A stretch of DNA of 7,361 nt from Candidatus Thorarchaeota archaeon (GCA_016840385.1 JAEOSL010000144.1:1-7361), one strand, 5' to 3'; shown: positions 1-4,820, counted from the stretch's first letter. Notes: generated by a model from the letters alone, not told the origin. Numbers and translations are program-made.

Positions 1-188
1 CTTAGCAAACCAACTGCCTTTAGTTACTCAACAATACGATTGGTACATACTGCTCTGCTCTAGTAGAAACCATGTCGATTTCTCTAAATTATCCTTGAAC
101 TATTTATCATACTACACAATATTCCAGTTGCAGATGTTCAAGAAGCAAAAGAAATCTCAGAATCGTATCTTCTGAATGATATAGAAAA

Positions 189-266
189 TGGTGCCCCGAC
201 CGGGATTCGAACCCGGGTCATAGGGTCGAAAACCCTAGATGCTGGGCCGGGCTACACTATCGGGGC
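189..266 (-). tRNA. tRNA-Glu (anticodon UUC), CCA encoded
   Basis: Read on the minus strand this folds as a full cloverleaf. The acceptor stem is GCCCCGA paired with TCGGGGC, and the D-arm carries the GTGTAG...CCGGCC pattern seen in archaeal tRNA-Glu. The anticodon stem TAGGG/CCCTA closes the 7-base loop TTTTCGA, and the T-arm contains GGTTCGAATCC. The loop places TTC at positions 34-36, which reads GAA/GAG, so this is tRNA-Glu. The discriminator base is A, and CCA follows directly in the DNA (plus-strand TGG at 189-191). No intron is visible. The gene lies 56 bp downstream of the thioredoxin-like gene on the same strand but has its own TATA-like box. The identity is secure. Confidence 0.96.
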
Positions 267-294
267 CTGTTTAGCATCGCACGAAGTTTTCTGG

Positions 295-302
295 TTATTA
301 AG
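295..302 (-). promoter_or_regulatory. box A (TATA) of tRNA-Glu
   Basis: On the minus strand the sequence CTTAATAA lies 29-36 bases upstream of the first tRNA base, the usual spacing for an archaeal TBP site in front of a tRNA gene. This is seen only as a motif at the right distance. Confidence 0.5.
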
Positions 303-322
303 ATTGCGTAGGGGACCTGTTT

Positions 323-673
323 TCAAGCACTTCGAACAACATGTTCTTCGTGGTCGTTGAAACTCTGGATCTCTCTCACATCACGGAGCACTGAACGGGG
401 AGTGTTTTTCTTGAAACCAGACCGAGATCCTGCATTCACCTGAAGAATGAATGACCTCAAATCAGATGCAGTGGGTACTCCGGATATCTTATGCATCCCC
501 GAAACAAGAGAAGGCACAACAAGTATACTGTATGCTTCTGCAATATGGTGGTGCCTATCTACATTGACTTCGAATATTGATTGAAGTAGTCCTAGCTCCT
601 CTGATTCTTCTTCTAGCATAACCTTGAGAACATCGCACCATGCACAGTGATCAGAGGTAAAGAGCAGAATCAT
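323..673 (-). CDS. small thioredoxin/glutaredoxin-fold protein
   Basis: This 116-residue cytoplasmic protein has no signal peptide. It opens with a beta strand (MILLFTS) followed by the redox motif CAWC (Cys10 and Cys13), then an acidic helix. A second strand (FEVNVD), a helix (IAEAYSI) and VVPSL, whose Pro54 sits where thioredoxins carry the cis-proline, complete the N-terminal half. The order beta-CxxC-alpha-beta-alpha-cisPro-beta is that of the thioredoxin fold, and the likely role is thiol-disulfide exchange. The final 35 residues (from about 80) form a charged tail not typical of thioredoxin. The ATG at 671-673 is preceded by a TATA-like box about 45 bp upstream, giving a leader of about 20 nt without an obvious ribosome-binding site. 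Substrate and partner reductase are not evident from the neighbours. The fold call is strong; the exact family is open. Confidence 0.85.
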   Translation of the reverse strand: MILLFTSDHCAWCDVLKVMLEEESEELGLLQSIFEVNVDRHHHIAEAYSILVVPSLVSGMHKISGVPTASDLRSFILQVNAGSRSGFKKNTPRSVLRDVREIQSFNDHEEHVVRSA

Positions 674-714
674 AGGTACAACTCGTGTAAGTTTTCTCGT
701 TGTTTTGTTCTGGG

Positions 715-722
715 CATTTAAA
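715..722 (-). promoter_or_regulatory. TATA box of the thioredoxin-like gene
   Basis: The minus-strand sequence TTTAAATG is centred about 45 bp upstream of the ATG at 673. Initiation about 25 bp downstream would give a leader of roughly 20 nt. Motif and spacing only. Confidence 0.45.
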
Positions 723-794
723 GTCGGAGAAAACTTATGTGAGAAAATGAGGGGTTTTGCTAATTCTTTAAAATTCCAAGTGACAAGATATCAT

Positions 795-831
795 CTCATG
801 AAATCATGAGCGGTTTCAAATGAAGTTTGAA
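795..831. promoter_or_regulatory. two adjacent inverted repeats in a divergent intergenic region (candidate operator)
   Basis: Two perfect inverted repeats lie 4 bp apart. The first is CTCATGA-AA-TCATGAG (795-810, 7-bp arms, 2-bp spacer). The second is TTCAAA-TGAAG-TTTGAA (815-831, 6-bp arms, 5-bp spacer). A third short palindrome, ATAATATTAT, lies at 850-859. They sit between the minus-strand thioredoxin-like gene and the plus-strand small membrane protein, in roughly 260-320 bp that otherwise hold only TATA-like AT-rich stretches and no convincing reading frame. The arm lengths suit a dimeric helix-turn-helix repressor, but no regulator gene is in the window. Binding is inference. Confidence 0.35.
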
Positions 832-905
832 TAGTGGTTCTGTTCTTCGATAATATTATGTTCTCTTGCAATAATCAAAGTACTGAGGGATAGTGAAATG
901 CTTCC

Positions 906-913
906 ATTAAATG
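906..913 (+). promoter_or_regulatory. TATA-like box upstream of the small membrane protein
   Basis: ATTAAATG lies 20-27 bases upstream of an ATG at 933, which would make transcription start close to that ATG (a leaderless transcript). The ATG at 933 is in a different frame from the longer coding stretch that starts at 992, so this box bears on the frameshift question noted for that gene. Confidence 0.3.
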
Positions 914-991
914 TAGAATTGGAACTCTATGCATGAATATAACAACTAACCTATTGTCATTACTTCTACTACCTTGTGTGCTGTATATTGG

Positions 992-1246
992 ATGGAAAAA
1001 TCCGATGTTGATGAAACTTGGATACAAAGAAGATTCGCGTTCTTCCTAACTACAATTTTGTTGTTGTGGCTAGCTATATCCAATCTGGTTCCATTCGCAA
1101 TATTGAGCTTCTCCTATCCGAATCTTGCTCTTGACATTGGTGAGCGAATTCTCTTTGATTCTAGATTAGCTATTCCATTGGCAGTTGTTATTATTCTGAT
1201 TATACAAATACTAAGCTACAAAGGGCTCTTTCGAAAGAGTGAGTGA
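992..1246 (+). CDS. small two-helix membrane protein, unknown function; possibly the 3' part of a frameshifted gene
   Basis: From the ATG at 992 this encodes 84 residues with two clear hydrophobic segments: about residues 15-42 (starting FAFFLTTILLLWLAIS) and about 60-76 (IPLAVVIILIIQILSY). A polar N-terminus precedes them and a short basic tail (KGLFRKSE) follows. A TTG at 974 would add six residues. No ribosome-binding site precedes either start. The best promoter-like box upstream (906-913) points instead to an ATG at 933 in another frame. That frame encodes 38 residues with a hydrophobic stretch (NLLSLLLLPCVLYIGW) and ends at 1047-1049, overlapping this gene. A single lost base between about 992 and 1046 would join the two into a protein of roughly 100 residues with three hydrophobic segments. 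Codon choice looks genuine in the downstream frame. I do not recognise the family. Confidence 0.5.
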   Translation: MEKSDVDETWIQRRFAFFLTTILLLWLAISNLVPFAILSFSYPNLALDIGERILFDSRLAIPLAVVIILIIQILSYKGLFRKSE

Positions 1247-1308
1247 ATCTGTACATTGAATAGATAGATCGATGATTATCATTCGAAGAATACTTCACAT
1301 TCGCAACG

Positions 1309-1316
1309 TTAATATC
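1309..1316 (+). promoter_or_regulatory. box A (TATA) of the CAU tRNA
   Basis: TTAATATC lies 38-45 bases upstream of the first tRNA base, which would give a short 5' leader of about 14 nt. Motif and spacing only. Because the cassette genes lie downstream in the same orientation, read-through from this promoter could reach the first of them. Confidence 0.4.
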
Positions 1317-1353
1317 ACAAACCCGATGCACAACATTTGCCAAGCATTTTCAA

Positions 1354-1430
1354 GGGCCCGTAGCTCAGCTTGGTAGAGCAGCAGGCTCATAACCTGTCGG
1401 TCTCGAGTTCAACTCTCGACGGGCCCACCA
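1354..1430 (+). tRNA. tRNA with CAU anticodon, probably elongator tRNA-Met, CCA encoded
   Basis: The gene shows a complete cloverleaf. The acceptor is GGGCCCG paired with CGGGCCC, the D-arm includes GCTCAGCTTGGTAGAGC, and the anticodon stem closes the loop CTCATAA with CAT at 1388-1390. The T-arm stem is TCGAG/CTCGA around the loop TTCAACT, and discriminator A is followed by encoded CCA. The anticodon stem lacks the run of three G-C pairs of initiator tRNA, so this is an elongator type. A CAU anticodon could also belong to tRNA-Ile2, whose C34 is modified to agmatidine in archaea; the DNA alone does not exclude that. The 3' part of this gene from the T-loop onward is duplicated 2 kb downstream, marking it as an integration target. 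A short T-run (1431-1434) follows directly. Confidence 0.95.
1408..1430 (+). repeat. tRNA 3'-end direct repeat, copy 1 (att-like site inside the intact tRNA)
   Basis: This 23-bp stretch runs from the first base of the T-loop (T54, TTCAACT...) through the CCA end. It is identical base for base to 3451-3473; the match stops exactly at 1407 on the left (G versus T) and at 1431 on the right (T versus C). Tyrosine recombinases of archaeal and bacterial elements commonly use tRNA gene 3' halves as attachment sites, with crossover near the anticodon loop or the T-loop. Confidence 0.9.
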
Positions 1431-1489
1431 TTTTCCTTGTTTAATATCTTATTATGTGCTTTCAAAAGTAGATTGAAATAGTAAAGAAC

Positions 1490-1497
1490 TAAATGTA
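1490..1497 (+). promoter_or_regulatory. TATA-like box of the beta-helix gene
   Basis: TAAATGTA lies 28-35 bases upstream of the ATG at 1525, implying a leaderless or nearly leaderless transcript. This agrees with the lack of a clear ribosome-binding site. A second AT-rich box (TTTAATATC, about 1439-1447) lies closer to the tRNA and could give a longer leader. Confidence 0.3.
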
Positions 1498-1524
1498 ATG
1501 TTGGACATGTAAGAGTGGGTAGTC

Positions 1525-3441
1525 ATGTTGAAGAGGGATTGGATGTTTGCAACACTCATTCTAGTTGTACTACTTATGACTGGTTCTGCAAATATCTTCA
1601 GAATTGACCATACTGGAGATCCGATAATTAGAGAAAGTGTGAATGATTGCAAACCCGAAGGTTTGACCAAACAGCATTCAATAAGTACTCTTCACTCACC
1701 ACTCATCATAGAATCAAATTCTGAGTTTGAAACAAATGGGTGGCTTGGTGAAGGGACCGAAGAAAATCCCTATCGCATGGAGGGCATTAAAATCGTCAAC
1801 GAATCAGTTGTTGTATCAATTTCAAACACAGATGCATACTTCATAATTCGTGATAGTAATCTAACATTTACGGGACTCAGAGGTAGTTGCGTTAGTTTTG
1901 ACAACGTAATGAACGGAGCTATTGAAAACTGCACCATAGTTAGTAGTTTCAAAGGTATTGAAATGAATAATTCTCAGACATGTAAAGTCCTATCAAATAT
2001 TATTGGGCCTTGTGTGGCTCTTGGTATTCATCTTTCTTCTTCTTCCCATATGCTGGTTAGCCACAATGAAATAATGGATATTACCTACCGTGGAACCTAT
2101 GTTGGTTCTTATGATGCCTGTATCGCTCTTTATAGGACAGATGATACTACTATATCTGAGAATATAGTGGGAAATGCGCCACATATAATCTCTATAGCTT
2201 ATTCAGATAGAGTAGAGATTCTTTCTAATAATATTTCAAATCCAACAATGTACGATGCGCTTTTGACTGTGAGTACAAATGAATGCGTCATTAGGGATAA
2301 TATCATCACTTCCAGTGCAAGAGGAATGAATCTGAATCATGACTCATCTTGTTTGATTGAGAATAATACCGTTACAGTCTATGATGTATGGGCCATTATG
2401 GTTAGAGGTGGATATGACTTTGTTGTGAAAGGGAACAATGTGAGTGGAAATCTTCGGGGATATGATTTTCAAGGTCTGAATAAATTCGTGGTAACTAACA
2501 ATATAGTACATCATTCAGAATTTGGGCTGATACTCAATGATTACTTCATTGACTCGGAGGTTTCTAACAATACAGCCTATGCATGTGATTTCGGTTTCTT
2601 CATTCAGGGATCTATTCCTAATGCAACATTAGTTGGATGTACTGCATACAACAATGATAGAGGGTTCTATATACAATCAGCGTCAGAATGTGGGTTCTAT
2701 GGATGCATTGCATATGAGAACAACATAGGTTTCGAGCTTGCACACAGCGGTCAATTTGAGCTAATTGGTAATATTGCATACAACAATACATTGTATGGTA
2801 TATCGATATGGAATGGATGTTTTAACAATACATTATACCATAATTCCATTTTCAACAATGGAGTCCGTGATAATGGAGTTACTAATACTTGGGACGATGG
2901 AATTGATCAAGGAAACTTCTGGGATGATTATAGTGGTGTTGGATATTATGATGTACCTGGTACAGCAGGTAGTCAAGATAGGTACCCTGGCATATACCCA
3001 AGTTCATATCCCATGCCAGTGATGCTTGATGCTCAAACGGTGATGTATGAGTATAGTACAACTGGAAATACGATTACCTGGCAGGTCCTTTCAGTTGGAG
3101 TTCCCGATTATTTTGAAGTGTATCAGGAAGATGTCCTAATTGCAAGTGAAGTGTGGGATGGAATAGATGTTGTGTATCCGGTTGATGGCTTGGAGATGGG
3201 ATTGCATAACTTCACTCTCATTGTATTCGACTGGTTTGGTAATTCAGGCATATCTTTTGGTAAAGTAAATGTAACTGAATTCACAGGCTCAACGGTAACC
3301 ACCACCACAATAACTACTACTAATACAACAACCAATGGAACAATTTTTGATATTTCTCTCATCACTATGATTATCTCGATTTCTTCAGGATCTGTAATCG
3401 TAATCGTTGTGATAGTGATATTCGTAAAACAAAGACCTTGA
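1525..3441 (+). CDS. secreted, membrane-anchored NosD-like right-handed beta-helix surface protein
   Basis: The protein has 638 residues. An N-terminal signal segment (about 8-22, FATLILVVLLMTGSA) is followed by the opening signature of archaeal NosD/pectin-lyase-like proteins: SPLIIESNSEF, then NGWLGEGTEENPYRMEG (about 71-87). From about 95 to 455 run repeated beta-helix turns rich in Asn-ladder motifs (SENIVGN, LSNNIS, IRDNIIT, VTNNIV). They close with the family's typical NTWDDG...GNFWDDYSGVGYYDVPG (about 454-479). A beta-sandwich Ig-like domain follows (about 520-586, ending IVFDWFGNSG). A Thr-rich stalk (about 590-604) and a transmembrane anchor (about 612-634) finish the protein. It is most likely displayed on the cell surface; beta-helix proteins of this kind often bind or process polysaccharide, but no catalytic residues can be assigned. 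It is the only gene between the two perfect tRNA repeats, so it looks like mobile cargo. No ribosome-binding site is evident. The architecture is secure, the function is not. Confidence 0.93.
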   Translation: MLKRDWMFATLILVVLLMTGSANIFRIDHTGDPIIRESVNDCKPEGLTKQHSISTLHSPLIIESNSEFETNGWLGEGTEENPYRMEGIKIVNESVVVSISNTDAYFIIRDSNLTFTGLRGSCVSFDNVMNGAIENCTIVSSFKGIEMNNSQTCKVLSNIIGPCVALGIHLSSSSHMLVSHNEIMDITYRGTYVGSYDACIALYRTDDTTISENIVGNAPHIISIAYSDRVEILSNNISNPTMYDALLTVSTNECVIRDNIITSSARGMNLNHDSSCLIENNTVTVYDVWAIMVRGGYDFVVKGNNVSGNLRGYDFQGLNKFVVTNNIVHHSEFGLILNDYFIDSEVSNNTAYACDFGFFIQGSIPNATLVGCTAYNNDRGFYIQSASECGFYGCIAYENNIGFELAHSGQFELIGNIAYNNTLYGISIWNGCFNNTLYHNSIFNNGVRDNGVTNTWDDGIDQGNFWDDYSGVGYYDVPGTAGSQDRYPGIYPSSYPMPVMLDAQTVMYEYSTTGNTITWQVLSVGVPDYFEVYQEDVLIASEVWDGIDVVYPVDGLEMGLHNFTLIVFDWFGNSGISFGKVNVTEFTGSTVTTTTITTTNTTTNGTIFDISLITMIISISSGSVIVIVVIVIFVKQRP

Positions 3442-3450
3442 TTGTGTTGT

Positions 3451-3473
3451 TTCAACTCTCGACGGGCCCACCA
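3451..3473 (+). repeat. tRNA 3'-end direct repeat, copy 2 (orphan att-like site)
   Basis: This is a perfect 23/23 copy of the T-loop-to-CCA end of the tRNA at 1354-1430. No matching 5' acceptor, D-arm or anticodon arm precedes it, so it is not a tRNA gene. It starts 9 bp after the TGA of the beta-helix gene and is followed by the upstream region of the 183-residue gene. Its perfect identity suggests a recent event or continuing selection or gene conversion. Confidence 0.92.
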
Positions 3474-3494
3474 CTCATTCTACACAAGAGACAA

Positions 3495-3503
3495 ATCAAA
3501 TAT
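3495..3503 (+). promoter_or_regulatory. TATA-like box of the 183-residue gene
   Basis: The AT-rich stretch ATCAAATAT lies 33-41 bases upstream of the ATG at 3536, consistent with a leader of under 15 nt. It lies within 30 bp of the orphan tRNA end, so if cassette B is a unit it carries its own promoter. Confidence 0.3.
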
Positions 3504-3535
3504 GCGAAAAAATCGTATGTATATTAGGGATCGAT

Positions 3536-4087
3536 ATGCGTAGGAAGATATTGATTTGTTTCCCATTCTTGATTTTACTTGTACTACCTGTTTTCGCTCA
3601 AGGATTTGACATAGACAGAAATCTGGGTGTTGATGAATTCTATGCAGTATATAGAAGTGCGGATGCTGGTTGGAGAATAGAGGGATCTTTCTCAACCAGT
3701 GGTAATGTCGAGTTTTTCATCTGTGATGCAGATAATTACACCCGCTGGATAAACAACGAGAACGTATTGCTCTATGAACATAGTGAGGTAACAACGGGTC
3801 AGACGTTCAATTTTACTATTCCTTACACTTCAACATGGTACGTGATCTTTTCGAATGTTCAATCACTAGTTGTCACTAATCTGAACGCAGAACTTTACTA
3901 TATAGACCAGTCAGATATTACACAAACACAAGTCACATGGATTAATGAATCCTCGATCGCAACTCCTTTGTTTATTGGGTTCTTTGTTGCAATATTTGCT
4001 GTGTGTCTTCTAGGAATCTCGATATCAAGAAAAGATTCGTCATTCCCAGCAGTGAGATATGACGAAATTCTTCCAAAAACAGACTAG
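3536..4087 (+). CDS. exported GOLD/Emp24-like beta-sandwich protein with C-terminal membrane anchor
   Basis: The protein has 183 residues. A signal peptide (about 1-21, KILICFPFLILLVLPVFA) is followed by an extracytoplasmic domain of about 110 residues. Its strands run WRIEGSFSTSGNVEFFICD (46-64), an ENVLLYEHSEVTTGQTFNFT region (75-94) and TSTWYVIFSNVQS (98-110). The sequence 'W-x-x-x-G-x-F...V-E-F-F-I-C-D...W-Y-V-x-F-S-N' is the pattern of small archaeal proteins resembling GOLD/Emp24 lumenal domains; this is a fold-level guess. A transmembrane segment (about 143-164) and a short polar tail (SRKDSSFPAVRYDEILPKTD) follow. The ATG at 3536 is supported by the signal peptide. The ribosome-binding site is weak (AGGGATCG ends close to the ATG). 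Both this gene and the beta-helix gene upstream encode type-I-like anchored surface proteins, each ending next to a tRNA-end repeat. The molecular role is unknown. Confidence 0.85.
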   Translation: MRRKILICFPFLILLVLPVFAQGFDIDRNLGVDEFYAVYRSADAGWRIEGSFSTSGNVEFFICDADNYTRWINNENVLLYEHSEVTTGQTFNFTIPYTSTWYVIFSNVQSLVVTNLNAELYYIDQSDITQTQVTWINESSIATPLFIGFFVAIFAVCLLGISISRKDSSFPAVRYDEILPKTD

Positions 4088-4110
4088 GTCTAATCACCCC
4101 GGACCCACCA
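4088..4110 (+). repeat. degenerate tRNA 3'-end-like sequence, copy 3
   Basis: Aligned without gaps to the tRNA repeat, 15 of 23 positions match. These include the T-loop bases equivalent to T55, C56, A58 and C61, the end of the acceptor arm (CCC), discriminator A and CCA; the next two bases (TT) also match what follows the intact tRNA. It starts immediately after the TAG stop of the 183-residue gene. Read as a tRNA end it would have T-stem strand CACCC and acceptor strand CGGACCC, so it could come from a different tRNA with a 5' GGGTCCG acceptor. It may equally be a decayed copy, and chance cannot be excluded. Confidence 0.4.
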
Positions 4111-4118
4111 TTCACATT

Positions 4119-4607
4119 CTAGTCCGCTCCCATCTTCTCCCAAAGGGACTTCCACCAATCTACGAACGGACCATTTGGTTCAACTGTAATACCAGTTTTT
4201 AATCCGACTCTGATAGGAATATCGTTCTTCACTTCTTCAATATCGACTTCCACTAGGGCATAATTCTCATCCAGGGAGAATGGTTCTTCAACTACTCGTG
4301 CGTTCCCACGTACACTTACTGCAACATTCGGAGGGCAAATCATGGCAATCATCGTGCGACTATCACGTTTCATATTGGCTAGAGTATCATGATATCGACC
4401 AATTATTAGCCTGAGTAGTCTTGGATTAACCGCTCTTAGACTTCCAAAAGGTGCAACTCTTGGAGATCCATCTTCATCAATCGTAGCTACAACCGAGCTT
4501 GGATTCAGTTGACCATCAGCTTTGGCATATGCAGCAAAAGCATCTGGGAGTAGTTCGGGAGATCTTCGCCAGCGTTCAGATTTAGTTTGTTGCTTGTTTT
4601 TTGTCAA
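4119..4607 (-). CDS. pyridoxamine 5'-phosphate oxidase-like FMN-binding split-barrel protein
   Basis: The protein has 162 residues and no signal peptide. After a basic N-terminus, residues about 36-115 show the split-barrel core. A strand SSVVATIDEDGSPRVAPFGSL is followed by a turn, then LLRLIIGRYHDTLANMKRDSRTMIAM and VAVSVRGNARVVEEP. The 'A-T-x-D-E-D-G-x-P-R-V-A-P-F-G' strand and the 'T-L-x-N-M-K-R-D-S-R' helix are typical of PNPOx-like flavin-binding proteins, many of which bind FMN or F420 as dimers. The substrate cannot be deduced. A C-terminal helix WWKSLWEKMG closes the protein. The start is TTG at 4605-4607: an in-frame TAG lies five codons upstream, no ATG is available before residue 79, and GGAG sits 4 nt ahead. 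The gene converges on the cassette array, with its stop 8 bp from the last tRNA-like repeat. Confidence 0.88.
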   Translation of the reverse strand: MTKNKQQTKSERWRRSPELLPDAFAAYAKADGQLNPSSVVATIDEDGSPRVAPFGSLRAVNPRLLRLIIGRYHDTLANMKRDSRTMIAMICPPNVAVSVRGNARVVEEPFSLDENYALVEVDIEEVKNDIPIRVGLKTGITVEPNGPFVDWWKSLWEKMGAD

Positions 4608-4654
4608 TATACTCCACTCCTAGTCAGATATTGAGCTATCTGCTATTTCATCTC

Positions 4655-4674
4655 TTCTATAACTCGATAACTCG
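4655..4674 (-). promoter_or_regulatory. TATA-like box overlapped by an 8-bp tandem repeat, upstream of the split-barrel gene
   Basis: On the plus strand ATAACTCG occurs twice in perfect tandem (4659-4666 and 4667-4674). Read on the minus strand, the inner edge forms TTATAGA (4655-4661), a TATA-like box about 50 bp upstream of the TTG start, which would give a leader of about 23 nt carrying the GGAG ribosome-binding site. A repeat overlapping the TBP site is a plausible regulator-binding site, but no regulator is visible. Confidence 0.3.
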
Positions 4675-4700
4675 GTGATAGGAGCTAATAAGGTATCATA

Positions 4701-4709
4701 TCTATATTA
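4701..4709 (+). promoter_or_regulatory. strong TATA-like box with no gene close downstream
   Basis: TCTATATTA on the plus strand is one of the best TATA-like boxes in the window, but the next plus-strand start codon with a ribosome-binding site is at 4894. Initiation near 4735 would give either a leader of about 160 nt for the zinc-binding gene or a short RNA ending at the hairpin and T-tract at 4791-4820. The rest of the 286-bp intergenic stretch holds no convincing reading frame. Confidence 0.3.
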
Positions 4710-4790
4710 TCTTGAAGATGAAGTATTCGGAGGTACTTTGTTGAGAATCCGCTAAGACACGCCGAAACTACCCCCAATTCGTTCTTTCTG

Positions 4791-4820
4791 GCCTCGTAAT
4801 GAGGCTCCTTTCTTCTTTTT
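4791..4820 (+). terminator. hairpin followed by T-rich tract
   Basis: GCCTC-GTAAT-GAGGC (4791-4805) forms a perfect 5-bp stem with a 5-nt loop and is followed by a pyrimidine-rich tract (CCTTTCTTCTTTTT, 4807-4820). Archaeal termination mainly depends on T-rich tracts, so this could end a plus-strand transcript. It lies upstream of the zinc-binding gene rather than after a gene, so it would end either an unannotated short RNA or an attenuated leader. Confidence 0.35.

Larger units (their letters stand above)
1431..3473 (+). mobile_element. putative integrated single-gene cassette A at the 3' end of the CAU tRNA
   Basis: The segment is bounded by the intact tRNA 3' end (1408-1430) and a perfect 23-bp copy of it (3451-3473). 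This is the structure left by site-specific integration into a tRNA gene that restores the tRNA at one side. About 2.04 kb long, it holds one gene, the 638-residue beta-helix surface protein, in the same direction as the tRNA, with its stop codon 9 bp before the second repeat. No integrase, replication gene or inverted terminal repeat is present, so movement would need a recombinase supplied elsewhere. The alternative is an old partial duplication or the remnant of a larger element reduced by deletion. The repeats are seen directly; mobility is inferred. Confidence 0.6.
3474..4110 (+). mobile_element. putative older single-gene cassette B in tandem with cassette A
   Basis: The segment lies between the perfect orphan tRNA end (3451-3473) and a degenerate tRNA-like end (4088-4110). 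At about 0.64 kb it carries exactly one gene, the 183-residue membrane-anchored protein, oriented like the tRNA and ending directly before the degenerate repeat. The layout repeats that of cassette A. If new elements insert at the intact tRNA, older ones are displaced outward, which fits the greater decay of the outer repeat. The weak outer boundary makes this call less certain than cassette A, and the gene could simply be the resident chromosomal neighbour. Confidence 0.35.

Noticed and set aside
1272..1282. Odd palindrome ATGATTATCAT upstream of the CAU tRNA
   Set aside because: It is a short AT-rich palindrome expected by chance in this composition, and it lies outside the usual promoter position.
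3123..3455. Minus-strand open frame of 110 codons with Ile/Val runs
   Set aside because: It mirrors the Thr-rich stalk and membrane anchor of the beta-helix protein on the other strand; its repetitive composition is a by-product.
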